A stretch of DNA of 64,000 nucleotides. It comes from Pseudomonas sp. FP198 (GTDB taxonomy: Bacteria > Pseudomonadota > Gammaproteobacteria > Pseudomonadales > Pseudomonadaceae). Location of the stretch: positions 2,931,501 through 2,995,500 of the forward strand of contig NZ_CP117452.1 in NCBI RefSeq assembly GCF_030687895.1, read 5' to 3'. Made by a program: the position numbers and the translations under genes. The notes under the pieces are model-generated. The model did no database searches and was not told where the DNA came from. It worked only from the letters and a program-made list of their open reading frames with translations. Shown piece after piece: positions 17,045 through 25,778 of this stretch (positions are counted from its first letter, which is position 1; each line of letters starts with the position of its first letter).

Positions 17045-18127
17045 CTATCCGGCCAGGCGCCGGGAAACCGTGGCGTAGACGAAGCCCGAGAAGAGCCGGC
17101 GGGCGGTGCGGACCACCGACGCACGGATGGTCTCACCCTTTTCGCCGGTGTAGGACAACACCACGTCAATGCCGCCGCTCGGGTGCTCGATGCGCACCCG
17201 CTGCAAGCGCGGTTCGCTGGCGCCGCCAAGCAGGTTGGCGGCAACGCTGCCGTCGGTCACGCACGCCGTCGCCAGGCCGATCGAGCCGGTAATCGCCAGG
17301 GCGCGATGGCAGTTGTGCGGCATGAAGTAGCGCACTTGAATCGTCCCGCCGCTCTTGGCCGCGGACACCAGCACCGGCTTGGGAATCACCTTGTCGCTGA
17401 CGTCGCCCAGGCCCATCGCGAGCCCGGCTTTCAGTCGCAACGACTCCAGGCGTTGCAGGAAGGCCTTGTCGGCGTCCAGTTCGGCCGGGCTTTCGTCGCC
17501 ACGCTTGCCCAATTGGCTGGCCTCGATGATCAGCATCGGCATGGCCATGTCGATACAGGTCACCGGGACGCCGTCGATCAGGTCAAGGGGTTGCCCGGTC
17601 GGGAAGAGTTTGCCGGTCTTGCTGCCCGCGGCGTCGAGGAAGGTCAGTTGCACTGGCGCCGCCGTGCCGGGCACGCCATCAATGGCGGTGTCGCCCTCGT
17701 AGCTGACCTTGCCTTCCGGAGTCTGCACCTCGGCGTTGACGAATGTGCCGGTGTTGAGGTTGCGGATACGCACCCGGGTCAGCTCGCCTGTCGCCTTGAC
17801 CAGGCCCTGCTCGATGGCGAACGGGCCGACGGCGCAGAGCATGTTGCCGCAGTTGGGCGCGGTATCGACCCGCCGCTGGGACACCATGACCTGCACAAAC
17901 AGGTAATCCACATCGGCCTCCGGATGCAGCGAAGGACTGACGATCGCCACTTTGCTGGTTTGCGGGCTGCCACCGCCGATGCCGTCGATTTCCAGCTCAT
18001 GACCGGAGCCCATCAGGTTAAGCAGCAACTCGTCTCGTTCGGCGATCACCGCAGGCAAATCCCAGGCGAGAAATACCGGACCTTTGGACGTGCCGCCGCG
18101 CATGAGTACACAAGGAATTCGTTGCAT
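17045..18127 (-). CDS. PrpF-superfamily isomerase, 4-oxalomesaconate tautomerase (GalD)-like
   Basis: 360-residue member of the PrpF/GalD branch of the diaminopimelate-epimerase fold. The first half-motif MRGGTSKGPVFLAWDLP and the DTAPNCGNMLCAVGPFAIEQG segment with the conserved cysteine are clear. KRGDESPAELDADKAF and VRYFMPHNCHRALAITGSIG complete the family pattern. Known members tautomerise 4-oxalomesaconate (gallate pathway) or isomerise trans-2-methylaconitate. The start MQRIPCVLMR is preferred to an in-frame TTG 28 codons upstream, because homologues start there. No gallate ring-cleavage gene is nearby. With CitMHS and OprD downstream, aconitate or a similar tricarboxylate is the better guess. 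The divergent LysR gene probably controls it. Confidence 0.88.
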   Translation of the reverse strand: MQRIPCVLMRGGTSKGPVFLAWDLPAVIAERDELLLNLMGSGHELEIDGIGGGSPQTSKVAIVSPSLHPEADVDYLFVQVMVSQRRVDTAPNCGNMLCAVGPFAIEQGLVKATGELTRVRIRNLNTGTFVNAEVQTPEGKVSYEGDTAIDGVPGTAAPVQLTFLDAAGSKTGKLFPTGQPLDLIDGVPVTCIDMAMPMLIIEASQLGKRGDESPAELDADKAFLQRLESLRLKAGLAMGLGDVSDKVIPKPVLVSAAKSGGTIQVRYFMPHNCHRALAITGSIGLATACVTDGSVAANLLGGASEPRLQRVRIEHPSGGIDVVLSYTGEKGETIRASVVRTARRLFSGFVYATVSRRLAG

Positions 18128-18294
18128 GAACACTAACTCTTGTTGATCAATCTGGATAATTGATGTTCTGGACACAAGAGTGGCAGGGTTTAAAAAGTGA
18201 TTCCAATGCAAAGATCGGAGTTATTATTGCGTTTCACAAAAGAATTAATCTACGATTCGGGGCGTGTTCACAGCCCCGCTCAGCGAGATAAAAA
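18128..18294. promoter_or_regulatory. Divergent promoter region between the isomerase and LysR genes
   Basis: 167 bases, A+T-rich relative to the flanks, between two divergently read genes: the classic site for a LysR-type operator that also autoregulates. An 8-base palindrome TTGATCAA lies at 18143-18150. I cannot define a binding site beyond that. Confidence 0.4.
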
Positions 18295-19185
18295 ATGGAA
18301 TATGAACTGCAGGACATCCGATCTTTCGTGAAAATCGCCGAACTGGGGAGTTTTCATGAAGCCGCCGATGCGCTGCACCTGTCCCAGCCGGCCCTGAGCC
18401 GGCGCATGAAAAAGCTTGAGGAAGGCTTGGGCACGGCCCTGCTTGATCGCACCACGCGCAAGGTCAGCCTGACCAGCGTCGGGCGGGATTTCCTGCCCAA
18501 GGCGCGGCGCTTGCTGGATGATTTCGACGACTCGATTCTCAACATCCGCGAGCTGGCGGAACGACAGATCGGCCGGGTGACCCTGGCCTGCATCCCGACG
18601 GCGGCGTTCTATTTCCTGCCTTCGGTGATCCGGCTCTACAACGAGCGCTACCCTAAGATCCGCATCCGCCTGCTCGACCTCAGCGCCAACGAAGGATTGG
18701 AGGCAGTACTGCGCGGCGAAGCCGATTTCGGCATCAACATGATGAGCGGCCAGCACCCGGACATCGAATTCGTGCCGCTGGTCAACGAACCCTTTGTATT
18801 GGCCTGCCGGCGCGACCACGAGCTGGCTGGACGCAGCGCCGTAACCTGGTCGGAACTCAGCGATTATCGATTGATCGGGGTCGGGCGCCTGAGCGGCAAC
18901 CGCATGCTGCTCGATCACGCGCTGTCTGGCCTGAGCTGGCGTCCGCAGTGGTTCTACGAAGTGCAGCATTTGTCCACCTCCCTCGGCCTGGTCGAGGCCG
19001 GCCTCGGGGTGTCGGCGATGCCCAGCCTGGCAATGCCTGCCGGGGACCATCCAACACTGGTCAGCGTGCCGCTGATCGAGCCGGTGGTGAACCGGTCATT
19101 GGGCCTGGTCTATCGACGAGGGGCTTCGCTGTCGCCTGCCGCGGAGAAGTTCGTCTCGATCCTGCTGGAGCAGTGGCCACAGTAG
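18295..19185 (+). CDS. LysR-family transcriptional regulator
   Basis: 296-residue LTTR. The N-terminal winged helix is typical: IRSFVKIAELGSFHEAADAL, then LSQPALSRRMKKLEEGLGTAL and LLDRTTRKVSLTSVGRDFL (residues about 5-65). It is followed by a periplasmic-binding-protein-like effector domain (RIRLLDLSANEGLEAVLRGEADFGI). It is divergent from the PrpF/GalD-like, CitMHS and OprD genes and is their likely co-inducer-dependent activator. The last 13 codons, with the stop, are part of a 55-base sequence repeated at the far end of the type VI island. The gene itself is intact. Confidence 0.92.
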   Translation: MEYELQDIRSFVKIAELGSFHEAADALHLSQPALSRRMKKLEEGLGTALLDRTTRKVSLTSVGRDFLPKARRLLDDFDDSILNIRELAERQIGRVTLACIPTAAFYFLPSVIRLYNERYPKIRIRLLDLSANEGLEAVLRGEADFGINMMSGQHPDIEFVPLVNEPFVLACRRDHELAGRSAVTWSELSDYRLIGVGRLSGNRMLLDHALSGLSWRPQWFYEVQHLSTSLGLVEAGLGVSAMPSLAMPAGDHPTLVSVPLIEPVVNRSLGLVYRRGASLSPAAEKFVSILLEQWPQ

Positions 19186-19200
19186 AGCGCTCTTTGCACC
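19146..19200 (+). repeat. Left direct repeat bounding the type VI secretion island
   Basis: 55 bases that match 41645-41699 at 53 positions in the same orientation. This copy is the native one: it is the last 13 codons and stop of the LysR gene plus 15 following bases. tssM ends only 24 bases beyond it. Confidence 0.9.
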
Positions 19201-19223
19201 GGCAAATTTAATTGGCAGCTGAT

Positions 19224-22200
19224 TTATAGGCGCTCATCGTTGAGCGCTGTTGCGGCGACATCTTCAACTTCGCTTACGGCTTTCTTTGATCGATGCTCCT
19301 CCAGCAACGTCCGCGGCAATACAAACCCTTCAAAACTGCGCTGGGTAATCGGGTTGTTGGCCTTCTCCGCTCCAATCCGATAACGCATCAACCCATCGGC
19401 GACAGCAAAAGTCAGGTCCACGCTGGTATCGGTTCTTCCATTGAGGTGCCCGCGGCTGAGCAGTCGAAACAGTGACCACGGTCCGCGAAAGCTCATGCTG
19501 GCGGTGTTGCCGGTGCTGTGCACCAGGGTCAACTGGCTACCGTTGGTGTTGCCCAGACTGTTGGGCCACACCAGTCCCGTGCGTTGCGGCGCGCCGTGCT
19601 GATAGGGGATCAGTTGGCCGTCGACGCTGAGCATGCTGCTCAGGCGGGTCGCGCTCAGGGCTAGAGGTTCGATGGTGAGCTGTACGGCCAGATGGCCGCG
19701 ATGGTTGAAGAAGGTGTCACGGATGCGCTCCGCCTTCTTGAGCTGTGCCAGTACGTCGCTGCGTACCAGGTAGCCGCCGAGGCTGTCTGAATACAGGGCG
19801 TCTAGGTTGTCCTTGAGAAATACGTTCAGGTATTGATCGTGGAACTGCTGCAGACGCCCTTGTGGGCCGAAGAAAGCTTCGAAGTCCTCCAGCGAGGCGT
19901 CCTCGCCGCTGACCTTGAATGGGTACCGACCCGCCAAGCGCTCACGGTAGAAGCTGTAGATTTCACTGTCCCAGCGTTTTTCCAGTTCGCGTAAGGCGGC
20001 AATAACCAGTACCTGGGAGGTCTGGTCGGCGAGTTTCTTGACGTGCTGGTTCAGCGGTTCGGGCAGACCCACGGCGACGCGTTGCAGGTTGGCAATCGGG
20101 TCAGCACCGTCCAGGGAGAAGCGGTTGAGTACGGTTTTCAACGCCGCTTTACCGGGATCCGGATTGTCGTGCACGGCCTTGGCGTAGTCATAAACGGCGC
20201 TGACCGAGCGCAGGGTTCCTTCGTAATAGGACGGCTGCTCACCTCGCGCAGTGATCAGCTCCGCCAGGCTGGAGAACGCGCGCCGAATACCTGCCGCTTG
20301 CTGCTGACCGTCCGATACCTTTTCCAGCGCAAGCGGCGCCTGCCCTTCGATCAAGTTCACGGCAGGGTAGATCACGCTGTTGTCGCGCAGGGTTTCCAGC
20401 AAGCGTCGCAGCGGTGCGGCCGGGCCGGTGACCTGTTCCAAAACGGCCACGCCGTGGCTGAGGTCATCGAAGTCAGTCACCGCAAATTGATTCAGCGCCC
20501 GTCGCCAGCTGTCCACATAGTCGGCGCTGTAGAGAGCCCGGATACGTTGGGTCAGCACTTTGCGATCTTCATCGGAGTAGTCCAGACGTTGGCGTTCGCC
20601 GAGCACCCATTGGTCGATCATGGCCAGCTCGATGATGCCCTCGCTGCCGGGCTCGAAGTAGTCCTTGAAGCCCCTGGCGGTGAGCAGCGGCGGCAATTGC
20701 AGGCCGCTGCCCTCTTGATCGGTGTTCAGTGGACGGTAGACGATATCGAACGCGGGGCCGACCTCATTGCGCAGGTCCAACGGGTGATGCAACCGCTCCA
20801 GGGCGTCCTGTTTCAGGCTCACGTAGACCCGTTCGGCCATGGGCAACTGGCGCAATTGCTGCTGCACCTGGGCAATGCGCTCACGGTAGTGCGGCAGATC
20901 GGCATCGGCATATTTCAGCGCGTATCCCAGGTGCCCCATCAAGTCGGCCTGCAACTGACCCTGGCCCGGATAGGCGCGCTGCCACTGCTTGGCGACCCAT
21001 TCTTCTACGATGGCCGGACGGCGGTTTTGCCGCTCTTCGAGCATGCGATAGACGCGCAAGGCCGCCAGTTGCTGATTGCTGCCGGAGGGCGCGGCGTTGA
21101 TGGTATCCAGCACACCGCTGGCAATCGCCGGCAGGAAGCGTTTGGACAGCAGATTCAGATAGGCCTCATCCACCGTCGGGCCAATCGCCCTCCCCTGATA
21201 CAGCCCCATATCCGACAGCAACGGCCACGCCTCACGGTAGTCGCCATACACCTGCACCGCATCGCGGATCAGATCCAGCGGGACCAACAGATTGCGACCG
21301 GTGGGGTCGACCCTGGCGTCAATGTCTCGTCCACTGAAGTCCTGGCTCTTGGCCAAGACGCTGGCAGCCTTGTCGCGGTTGATGTTGAAGTACAACTGCC
21401 AGGTGCCGATGACGACCAAACAGCCCAAGAAGGCGACAATGAATCCGGCGATCAGCAACCGCCGCTTGCTGCGGGCCACCTTGATGTTGTCACCCGCCAG
21501 ACCCGCTTCGGGGTAGATCACCCGCTGGAACAGTTGCTGGGCAAAGTAGATGGCTGTGCCACCGGCTGGTTTGACTTCGGGTGGCGGTGGCGGCAGTTGA
21601 TAGGCTTGCCCTGCTTCTTTGACGAAGGCATTGCTCAGGGTGCCCTGCTGCAACACGGAAGAGAAATACAGCCCGCGCACCAGCGCCGGTGTAGTGAAAC
21701 GATCGCTGCCGAGCATCTCACTGAGGAAGCCAAACAGGGCCGGGCGCAAGCCCGCCATCTGATGCATCAGCGCCTGCAAGCGATCACGCTCATCCAATGT
21801 GCGCGACTCCCTGGTGCTATTGAAAACCTGTTCGCTCAGGCAGACGACAAAGGTTTGGTAATGGCGCGTCAGTTCCGCCAGCCAGGCATCGAAATCATCC
21901 ACCGCGTCCAAGCTGAAGGTGAAACCCAGCAGGTCTTCACGCCCGCTGCGTGACAAGCGGGCGAAGAACTCTTCAAAGCCTTCCAGCAGGTCGAACTTGC
22001 TCAGCGTCAAGTACACCGGCAAGCGCGTGCCCAACTGCCTGGTCAGCTCAAACAGCCGGGTGCGCAGCAGGTTGGCGTGAGCCTTGCGCTGCTCGGGACG
22101 TTGCGCCAACAAGACCTGCACATCGATCACCAGGACCACGCCGTTCAACGCTCGACGGCTGCGGTTGCGCGTCAGCCAGTCGAGAAGGTGCGACCAAAGG

Positions 22201-22877
22201 CGCGGGTGGATGCCAGCGGGCAATACCGGTTTGACCTTGCCCTGCACTGCCCTCCACTGCGCAGCATCGTCACCGGTTGGCTCCGGATGGCTGAGAAACT
22301 CGCCCGGAGGGTCGATCAACACCGCCTCATCACCGATCCACCAGTCCACCGGATAAGCCAACTGCTCTTCCTGATGCGCCCTGACACCGACCTTGGTCAC
22401 ATGAGACAGAGAAAAGCTCTGGTTGGAGCGGGTGATCAGGCTGGTCTTACCGGCATTTTCCTCGCCCAGCACCAGGTACCACGGCAGTTGATAGAGCGAA
22501 CGGCGGCGCTCCATGTTGTTCAACAGATTGCCCAGACTGCGGTCCAGCGCCCGCTCCTGCGCCTCGATGTAAGGCAGGCAGGGGTCGGCCTGTACGTCGG
22601 TCTCATGTTGGCGTTCAAGCTGCAAACGCTGATAACGATTACGCACCCGCCATGCCCAGATCAGCAACGGCACCACCAGCACCACGACGCTGGCCGAGAT
22701 GCGCATCGTCAGTTCACTCAGCGGTTGATGCTCACGCCAGGTCCACTGCGGGCCCAGCCACCAGATGGCGATCAACAAGAACACCATGCCCAGCAGCACC
22801 AAAACTGGCACCGCCTGGTTGAACTGGCGCAGCACCGGCAGGCCCCAGCGTTTGAGGTAACCCCAGACCATCCCCAT
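19224..22877 (-). CDS. tssM: Type VI secretion TssM (IcmF-like) membrane-complex protein
   Basis: 1217-residue inner-membrane scaffold of the T6SS envelope complex; it binds TssL and, through its periplasmic part, TssJ. Two N-terminal spans are visible (VLVLLGMVFLLIAIWWLG near 26-42 and ISASVVVLVVPLLIWAW near 60-76) and a third near 470-490 (LIAGFIVAFLGCLVVIGTW). The cytoplasmic loop between them carries an intact Walker A, GEENAGKT at 138-145, then WWIGDEAVLIDPPGEF. The long C-terminal part is periplasmic. The ATG has GGAG upstream. It is the last gene of the leftward vasI-tssA-tssM operon. Length and domain order are normal for the family. Confidence 0.96.
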   Translation of the reverse strand: MGMVWGYLKRWGLPVLRQFNQAVPVLVLLGMVFLLIAIWWLGPQWTWREHQPLSELTMRISASVVVLVVPLLIWAWRVRNRYQRLQLERQHETDVQADPCLPYIEAQERALDRSLGNLLNNMERRRSLYQLPWYLVLGEENAGKTSLITRSNQSFSLSHVTKVGVRAHQEEQLAYPVDWWIGDEAVLIDPPGEFLSHPEPTGDDAAQWRAVQGKVKPVLPAGIHPRLWSHLLDWLTRNRSRRALNGVVLVIDVQVLLAQRPEQRKAHANLLRTRLFELTRQLGTRLPVYLTLSKFDLLEGFEEFFARLSRSGREDLLGFTFSLDAVDDFDAWLAELTRHYQTFVVCLSEQVFNSTRESRTLDERDRLQALMHQMAGLRPALFGFLSEMLGSDRFTTPALVRGLYFSSVLQQGTLSNAFVKEAGQAYQLPPPPPEVKPAGGTAIYFAQQLFQRVIYPEAGLAGDNIKVARSKRRLLIAGFIVAFLGCLVVIGTWQLYFNINRDKAASVLAKSQDFSGRDIDARVDPTGRNLLVPLDLIRDAVQVYGDYREAWPLLSDMGLYQGRAIGPTVDEAYLNLLSKRFLPAIASGVLDTINAAPSGSNQQLAALRVYRMLEERQNRRPAIVEEWVAKQWQRAYPGQGQLQADLMGHLGYALKYADADLPHYRERIAQVQQQLRQLPMAERVYVSLKQDALERLHHPLDLRNEVGPAFDIVYRPLNTDQEGSGLQLPPLLTARGFKDYFEPGSEGIIELAMIDQWVLGERQRLDYSDEDRKVLTQRIRALYSADYVDSWRRALNQFAVTDFDDLSHGVAVLEQVTGPAAPLRRLLETLRDNSVIYPAVNLIEGQAPLALEKVSDGQQQAAGIRRAFSSLAELITARGEQPSYYEGTLRSVSAVYDYAKAVHDNPDPGKAALKTVLNRFSLDGADPIANLQRVAVGLPEPLNQHVKKLADQTSQVLVIAALRELEKRWDSEIYSFYRERLAGRYPFKVSGEDASLEDFEAFFGPQGRLQQFHDQYLNVFLKDNLDALYSDSLGGYLVRSDVLAQLKKAERIRDTFFNHRGHLAVQLTIEPLALSATRLSSMLSVDGQLIPYQHGAPQRTGLVWPNSLGNTNGSQLTLVHSTGNTASMSFRGPWSLFRLLSRGHLNGRTDTSVDLTFAVADGLMRYRIGAEKANNPITQRSFEGFVLPRTLLEEHRSKKAVSEVEDVAATALNDERL

Positions 22878-22886
22878 AAATCGCTC

Positions 22887-24323
22887 CTACTCCTTAACCG
22901 CTTTGATCAAATGACTGTCGTCGATGGGTTGCGCCACTTTCCGGTACAACTCCGGCTCCCAGCCCTGCACCGTGGTATCGCGCATCAGCCGCGCTACGTT
23001 GGCGTACAGGTCGTCCGCCAGCCATGACAACCCTCGCGATGCCAGCAGGTCGGCGGCAATCACCGTGGCGTAGCAGCGCTGACGTGGGGCGTCATGGGTG
23101 GCATGCAGTTCCTGCAGGCGCAGCAGCACCACTTCCACGCCTTCGGTGTTGAGCTGACTGGCCAGTTCGTCGCGCAGACCGGCGTACTCCTGCACCGGGC
23201 TACCGGTGGTTTGCGCCTGATCGGCGCCGCTGATCCAGGCCTGGGTCTGCGCATCCACAAACGGCGTGCCGTCGCTGAAGCACAACTCCAGTAGGGCCGG
23301 CAGGCGGCAGACAAACCGCTCGCAGGTCTGGCGGATGGCGCCTGCCACTTGCTCCATCGCAAGGCGCGAGGCGACGTGGGCGGCCAGGTAGCTGCCGCGC
23401 AGCCAATACGGTGAAGCGCAGATACTTTTTTCGAGGCGCAGCAGCAGGTTCAGATCCAGAGCGTTATGGTTCAGCGCATCTTGGTAACCATCAACGATAT
23501 CCTTGGGCACGGCCGTCAATTCGGTACGACGGTCGCGAGTGATGGGAGGTGCAGTGCGCAAATGCGACCACAGGCCGTAGCGTCGTAATTGGTAGCCGGT
23601 AGGGTCGTAGAGGTCCTGCTGATTGATCTGCTCGGCCATGTTCAATACGGCGCGGCGTTGTTCACGCTCGTTGCTGGGCGCTTGCGGTTTGGGGCTGGGG
23701 AAAAAAGCTGACTCCAGCACGCTGCCGGAGGTGGCCGTACGAGCGGGCGCGGTGGCAACAACCGGCTCGCTGTATTTGTCCAGCTGACGTTGCAACGTAT
23801 CCAGCTGCGCCGGATCGAGCCTGGCGCTTTCGACACAGCGTTGCAGCTTGGCCAGGGCCAATCCTGCCGCGGCTTGATAGGCAGGCGCAAAACTGCTGCG
23901 CTCCAGGGTCGGCAACACCTGCCCAAGGTCAGCCAATAAACGCTGCACCAGCTTGCGCTTGTTCAAATATCCCATCGGGCCGGGTTTGGGGTAGGCACTG
24001 TCCCAATACAGTTCGACCATGCCGGCTATCAAGCTCAGGGCATCGGCCCAGCGCGCCCACTGCCGGGTACGCAGCCATACCACTTGCAGGTGGGCGACGA
24101 TCCGCCAGTGCTTGCACTGGGTGCAGAGATACTCGCGGGAGGCTTCGTCGATATACGCCCAGTCGATATCGCCCTCGCGCAGGCCACCGAGCTTGACCAT
24201 TTCCTGGTCGATGGCCTGGTAGGTTTCATCCTCGACATCAAAATGGCCGGCGGCTTGCTCGGGATCGATGGGCGTCAACAGCAGCTTGACGGTGTCCGCC
24301 GGCACGTCGATCACCAGCGACAT
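22887..24323 (-). CDS. tssA: Type VI secretion TssA
   Basis: 478-residue TssA with an ImpA N-terminal domain (LDPAQ-type segments and CKHWRIVAHLQVVWLRTRQWARWADALSLIAGMVELYWDSAYP, near residues 70-130, which includes the conserved tryptophan-rich stretch). A variable linker precedes a helical C-terminal domain. TssA caps or primes the growing sheath and contacts TssK and the baseplate. The reading frame begins 13 bases inside the end of the vasI-like gene and ends 9 bases before tssM, so the three are translationally close. Which TssA C-terminal class this belongs to (ring-forming or VasJ-like) cannot be settled by eye. Confidence 0.92.
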   Translation of the reverse strand: MSLVIDVPADTVKLLLTPIDPEQAAGHFDVEDETYQAIDQEMVKLGGLREGDIDWAYIDEASREYLCTQCKHWRIVAHLQVVWLRTRQWARWADALSLIAGMVELYWDSAYPKPGPMGYLNKRKLVQRLLADLGQVLPTLERSSFAPAYQAAAGLALAKLQRCVESARLDPAQLDTLQRQLDKYSEPVVATAPARTATSGSVLESAFFPSPKPQAPSNEREQRRAVLNMAEQINQQDLYDPTGYQLRRYGLWSHLRTAPPITRDRRTELTAVPKDIVDGYQDALNHNALDLNLLLRLEKSICASPYWLRGSYLAAHVASRLAMEQVAGAIRQTCERFVCRLPALLELCFSDGTPFVDAQTQAWISGADQAQTTGSPVQEYAGLRDELASQLNTEGVEVVLLRLQELHATHDAPRQRCYATVIAADLLASRGLSWLADDLYANVARLMRDTTVQGWEPELYRKVAQPIDDSHLIKAVKE

Positions 24324-24973
24324 ACTTGGCGCTCCTGCTCGATCAGTTCGCCCAGCCCTTGAGCGTCGAATACCAAGCCGTGCAGCCTGGGGTAGTCGCT
24401 TTCAAGTCTCAGGCGTTGGCCGCCGCCCATGTTGCGCAACAAGGCAATGGCCTGTAACCCACGTCCGGCATCCACCACCAGGCCGGCATCGTCCAGCACT
24501 TGCCACTGATAGGCCTCGGAAACCGGGCGCTCGTCCTTGAACAGCTGAACGCGAATCTTGTTGGGCTTGGCCGGTTCATCCAACACCAATTGCAGGCGGG
24601 AAATTTGCGATTCGCAGCTGATGGCCAGGTACGGCCGAGGCGGCAACGCCCCCAGGGCCGGGGCAGAAATCACCAGCCGCTGTAGCCGGTCGTTGTCCGG
24701 CTCCGGGAATGACGACAGCAAGAAACGCTGGTCCTCGGGTGGACGCTTGACTTCATTGCGTTGGACCAGATCGACAATCGGCAGTACCCGGCCCAGGGCA
24801 CGTGGTGCCGCTGGTGCGTGATGAATGGGCGTACCAGCGGCCAAATCAAAACACTCCAGCCGCTTCAAGGGCGAGACGATGGAGGGGCAATCTTGAGTCG
24901 CTGCCTGCACGTCCATGAACACAACAATCGTCAAGCAGAACCCTGACTTCCATCCCAACCGCTTGTTGCGCAT
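24311..24973 (-). CDS. VasI-family type VI secretion accessory protein
   Basis: 220-residue secreted or periplasmic protein matching the VasI (VCA0118-like) accessory family. After a signal peptide (KRLGWKSGFCLTIVVFMDVQAA) comes the family start CPSIVSPLKRLECFDLAAGTP with two cysteines, and later RPYLAISCESQISRLQLVLDEP. The start MRNKRLGW is chosen because AGGGGA lies just upstream and the signal peptide then begins correctly. A long in-frame upstream extension is translated intergenic DNA. It is the first gene of the leftward operon. The precise function of VasI proteins in the apparatus is not well known. Confidence 0.82.
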   Translation of the reverse strand: MRNKRLGWKSGFCLTIVVFMDVQAATQDCPSIVSPLKRLECFDLAAGTPIHHAPAAPRALGRVLPIVDLVQRNEVKRPPEDQRFLLSSFPEPDNDRLQRLVISAPALGALPPRPYLAISCESQISRLQLVLDEPAKPNKIRVQLFKDERPVSEAYQWQVLDDAGLVVDAGRGLQAIALLRNMGGGQRLRLESDYPRLHGLVFDAQGLGELIEQERQVCRW

Positions 24974-25243
24974 CCATATCCCCTGATATCCGAAAGTTGC
25001 CTCCGCCAACCTTACAAGCGTTACCCAAGTTCTAATTGATAGGCAAGTAAAGGCGAGTGACTTTCCTTCCAAATTACAATTTAAAGAGCCGTCCGTCAGA
25101 CGCAAGCCAAATAGTATGCCGGGAAATAAACCTACGTAAAAACTATGACTTTTCCTACATCCACGGCGTATAGACTTTTTCCTACATGACAAACCTTGAA
25201 ATAGGTGCTTTTAATAAGCGAACTTCGCGAAAAGGACTTTCCC
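24974..25243. promoter_or_regulatory. Divergent T6SS promoter region with paired direct repeats
   Basis: A+T-rich 270-base gap between the two T6SS operons. Two near-identical direct repeats, GACTTTTCCTACAT at 25147-25160 and GACTTTTTCCTACAT at 25173-25187, start 26 bases apart, 57 bases before the tssB start. They look like an operator or an activator-plus-promoter repeat. I found no acceptable sigma-54 -24/-12 match. Confidence 0.5.
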
Positions 25244-25747
25244 ATGTCGAAAACTCAGGGTTCTGTCGCGCCCAAAGAGCGCATCAACATCAAATATGTC
25301 CCGGCCACAGGCGACCAGACAGCGGAAGTGGAACTACCGCTGAAGTTATTGATTACCGGCGACTTCAAAGGTCATGGCGAACTGACCGCCCTTGAGGATC
25401 GACAATCCACTCGGATCGACAAAGACACTTTCAATGACGTGCTGGTCAAAGCAGAAGTTTCCGTAGACATGACAGTTCCGTCTGTTTTGAACAACGACCA
25501 TGACACCGATTTGAATGTGCAGCTGCATTTCAAAAACATCAACGACTTCGGCCCTGACGCCATCGCCCGCCAAGTACCGGAATTGAATAAGTTGTTGGAA
25601 TTACGCGAAGCCCTGATTGCACTCAAAGGCCCCATGGGCAATGTCCCGGCCTTCCGTAAGCACCTGCAAAGTCTACTGACCGATGAAACCGCCCGTCAGC
25701 GTCTGGCCAGCGAGCTTAACCTGGTGCTCGACGCGCCCCACAACTGA
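25244..25747 (+). CDS. tssB: Type VI sheath small subunit TssB
   Basis: 167-residue TssB (VipA). The opening KERINIKYVPATGDQTAEVELPLKLLITGDF and the stretch VSVDMTVPSVLN...DLNVQLHFKNINDFGPDAIARQVPELNKLLELREAL are diagnostic. It co-polymerises with TssC to form the contractile cytoplasmic sheath. The start MSKTQGSVAP has AAAGGA 8 bases upstream; the 13-residue in-frame extension does not look like TssB. It is the first gene of the long rightward operon, followed 31 bases later by tssC. Confidence 0.97.
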   Translation: MSKTQGSVAPKERINIKYVPATGDQTAEVELPLKLLITGDFKGHGELTALEDRQSTRIDKDTFNDVLVKAEVSVDMTVPSVLNNDHDTDLNVQLHFKNINDFGPDAIARQVPELNKLLELREALIALKGPMGNVPAFRKHLQSLLTDETARQRLASELNLVLDAPHN

Positions 25748-25778
25748 TTTGAACGCCCTTCTCAACGGAGTATTCCCC

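Noticed and set aside
17045-18127. Gallate degradation cluster
   Set aside because: Apart from the GalD-like enzyme there is no gallate dioxygenase, hydratase or aldolase gene, and the transporter is of CitMHS type.
20043-21953. 636-codon open frame on the strand opposite tssM
   Set aside because: It is a shadow of the high G+C tssM frame. The translation is rich in Gln, Arg, His and Val with no recognisable domain, and tssM is certain.
24974-25243. Sigma-54 promoter for the T6SS operons
   Set aside because: I looked for GG and GC doublets at the -24/-12 spacing in a suitable context on both strands and found no acceptable match.
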